NCBI GenBank assembly: GCA_030042915.1
Contig: JASHYS010000400.1
Coordinates: 1-8,110 of the forward strand
Direction: 5' to 3'
DNA: 8,110 nt
From: Acidobacteriaceae bacterium
GTDB taxonomy: Bacteria > Acidobacteriota > Terriglobia > Terriglobales > Acidobacteriaceae
Below the pieces are notes generated by a model that worked only from the letters and a program-made list of their open reading frames with translations, was not told the origin of the DNA and made no database searches. Each line of letters starts with the position of its first letter. Position 1 is the stretch's first letter. Made by a program: the position numbers and the translations under genes. Of the stretch, positions 6,848 through 8,110 are shown in pieces.

Positions 6848-7615
6848 ATGTCTAACGTCAACTGCGCTCTCCGCTGGTTTTTGATTTTCGTTCTAGCTTG
6901 CTTCGTTTTGGCCTGCGCGTTGCACGGCCGCGCGGCTACGCTGGCTGCACCCGACGCCGCGGCACTGCTCAAGCAGTCTGACCGCTTCCGTAACGGCTGG
7001 CCTTCGTACGTGGTGCATGTCAAGATCACCGATTTCGCCGAAGGCAAATCCGACGAGCAACATCTCTACGAGGTTTCGCAAAAGGGCGCCGACAAAACCT
7101 ACGTGGAGTTCATGAGCCCCCGCGAAAAAGGCGAGCACCTGCTCATGCTGGGCGACGACATGTGGGTTTACCTGCCCGACACCAGCCGTCCGGTGCGCAT
7201 CACGCCGCTGGAGCGGTTGACGGGCGACGCCTCCAATGGGGACGTGGCCCGCACCAACTACGCCGCCGACTATTCACCGGTTTACTTGCGCACCGAGAAG
7301 GTCGGAACCGTCGATTGCTACGTTCTGGAGCTGACCGCCAAGCGTAAGGGCGCAACTTATCAGCGCATTCTTTTCTGGATTCGCGAAGAAGATGCGCGGC
7401 CCGTGAAGGCTGAGTTTTACCTGACCTCAGGCAAACACATCAAGTCGGCCACGTTTGATGAGTACGGACTCGTCGGTGGGCAGATGCTGCTGCTGCGGCT
7501 TACGCTTTACGACCAGATTCTCCATAACTCGCATAGCGTCCTGGAATATTCCGGCGCCACGCCGCGCTCCCTCTCCGACAAGCTCTTTTATCAGGGCCGC
7601 GCAGATATGTTCTGA
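6848..7615 (+). CDS. Exported LolA-like outer membrane lipoprotein-sorting protein
   Basis: This 255-residue protein has an N-terminal export signal: hydrophobic core WFLIFVLACFVLACAL (10-25). The cleavage type is ambiguous. VLAC (15-18 and 20-23) could act as a lipobox with Cys18 or Cys23 lipidated, while HGRA (26-29) could be a signal peptidase I site. The mature part resembles the LolA-like family annotated 'outer membrane lipoprotein-sorting protein': repeated beta strands with YVEFMSPREKGEHLLMLGDDMW (105-126 region), VYLPDTSRPVRITPLERLTG, and YCVLEL-type strands later. Such proteins have the half-barrel fold of LolA/LolB, which holds acyl chains, and commonly sit beside FtsX-type or RND transporters. 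Its ATG overlaps the permease stop by 8 bases, and GGAGG (6834-6838) precedes it by 9. I infer a periplasmic carrier that takes cargo from the ABC pair to the outer membrane. The cargo is unknown. Confidence 0.85.
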   Translation: MSNVNCALRWFLIFVLACFVLACALHGRAATLAAPDAAALLKQSDRFRNGWPSYVVHVKITDFAEGKSDEQHLYEVSQKGADKTYVEFMSPREKGEHLLMLGDDMWVYLPDTSRPVRITPLERLTGDASNGDVARTNYAADYSPVYLRTEKVGTVDCYVLELTAKRKGATYQRILFWIREEDARPVKAEFYLTSGKHIKSATFDEYGLVGGQMLLLRLTLYDQILHNSHSVLEYSGATPRSLSDKLFYQGRADMF

Positions 7616-7640
7616 GGCAGGGTTCTTCAGGGTAACGACC

Positions 7641-8110
7641 ATGCATCGACGGCTTCTTATTCCGGTTCTTTTCCTGTCAAGTACTGCTCTCTTTGCGCAG
7701 GGCGACCAGAATTCGGGCGAGGACCGTTACGCTACGCGCTACGCGGTGAACGTGATCAATGACACGACGATTTATGGCAACCTGCAAGCGCCGCTGCCCA
7801 GGGTGCTGAATCAAGTGCTGGTTGAGCCCTCTTTTGGCATTCGCGAGCGTGATCGCTGGAATTTTTCCTCCAGCCTCATCGGCCTGACGGCCACTTATTC
7901 CGATACGGCAACACAGTTGCGCGTGCGCGAAACTTACGGTGGCGTCTCGGCTGGCGACTTTGATTTCATGGCAGGGCGGAAGATGCTGCTCTGGGGCACG
8001 GGATACGCGTTCACCGCCGCGGGCGTGCTCGATCCGCCGCGTATGCCCACCAACCCAACTGACCGGCTGAACATCAACGAAGGCCGCGACATGGTCAAGG
8101 CCGACTGGGT
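7641..8110 (+). CDS. Exported beta-barrel-like outer membrane protein, 3' end beyond window
   Basis: The first 156 residues are visible and the frame is still open at the window edge. The N-terminus is a clear signal peptide: MHRRLLIPVLFLSSTALFAQ, basic start then a hydrophobic core, with likely cleavage near Ala19-Gln20. The rest shows alternating polar and hydrophobic strands with aromatic residues, as in outer membrane barrels: WNFSSSLIGLTATYS (about 73-87), TQLRVRETYGGVSAGDFDFMAG (about 90-111). It then has GRKMLLWGTGYAF and NPTDRLNINEGRDMVKADW, reminiscent of the WG and NP-D pattern of DUF1302-like and other barrel proteins found beside lipid transporters. The family cannot be fixed from half a protein. 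The ATG at 7641 has AGGG at 8-base spacing and follows the LolA-like stop by 25 bases, so it belongs to the same operon. I infer the outer-membrane component of the system. Confidence 0.75.
   Translation, partial: MHRRLLIPVLFLSSTALFAQGDQNSGEDRYATRYAVNVINDTTIYGNLQAPLPRVLNQVLVEPSFGIRERDRWNFSSSLIGLTATYSDTATQLRVRETYGGVSAGDFDFMAGRKMLLWGTGYAFTAAGVLDPPRMPTNPTDRLNINEGRDMVKADW

Overview
The window looks like chromosomal DNA from a GC-rich, Gram-negative soil-type bacterium. My best guess is an acidobacterium (Terriglobia/Koribacter-like). I base this on gene style, the envelope genes with LolA-like and outer-membrane beta-barrel products, and AGCT-rich heptamer tracts between genes. This placement is recollection and inference, not a database result. 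No rRNA, tRNA, CRISPR array, transposase or phage gene is visible.

Left part (1-3730). A YqeY/GatB-like gene runs off the left edge on the minus strand. It diverges from a plus-strand serine-biosynthesis pair. The roughly 255-base divergent spacer is AT-rich in its right half and holds a 30-bp dyad (497-526) that looks like an operator. The pair consists of a class-V PLP aminotransferase of the alanine-glyoxylate/serine-pyruvate type, probably standing in for SerC, and a D-3-phosphoglycerate dehydrogenase (SerA). The most unusual feature is that the SerA frame is open upstream into a complete XRE-type helix-turn-helix domain. This gives a 610-residue HTH-SerA protein with a good Shine-Dalgarno at its own start. 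A second good Shine-Dalgarno and ATG lie exactly where a normal 531-residue SerA would begin. Together these suggest a regulator-enzyme fusion with two possible products, possibly acting on the upstream dyad.

Heptamer tracts. Short tandem repeats with a 7-base period and an AGCT core lie at 333-361, 1739-1766, 1853-1894 and (minimal) 3740-3753. They touch coding signals: one encodes the last residues and stop codon of the aminotransferase, one supplies the Shine-Dalgarno of the HTH-SerA frame, and one lies just upstream of the yqeY start. The two tracts between the aminotransferase and serA are mutually complementary and could fold into a long RNA stem.

Middle (3731-4767). A roughly 290-base stretch without a convincing gene, containing two small hairpins, is followed by a multi-spanning membrane protein that resembles the DUF2306 type.

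Right part (4899-8110). A tightly packed operon encodes a MacB/LolD-type ABC ATPase, an FtsX/MacB-type permease, an exported LolA-like 'outer membrane lipoprotein-sorting' protein, and the start of an exported beta-barrel-like protein cut by the window edge. The first two genes overlap by 32 bases and the second and third by 8. Together they look like one inner-to-outer-membrane lipid or lipoprotein handling system: the ATPase and permease extract the cargo, the LolA-like protein carries it through the periplasm, and the barrel receives or exports it. The cargo cannot be read from the sequence.
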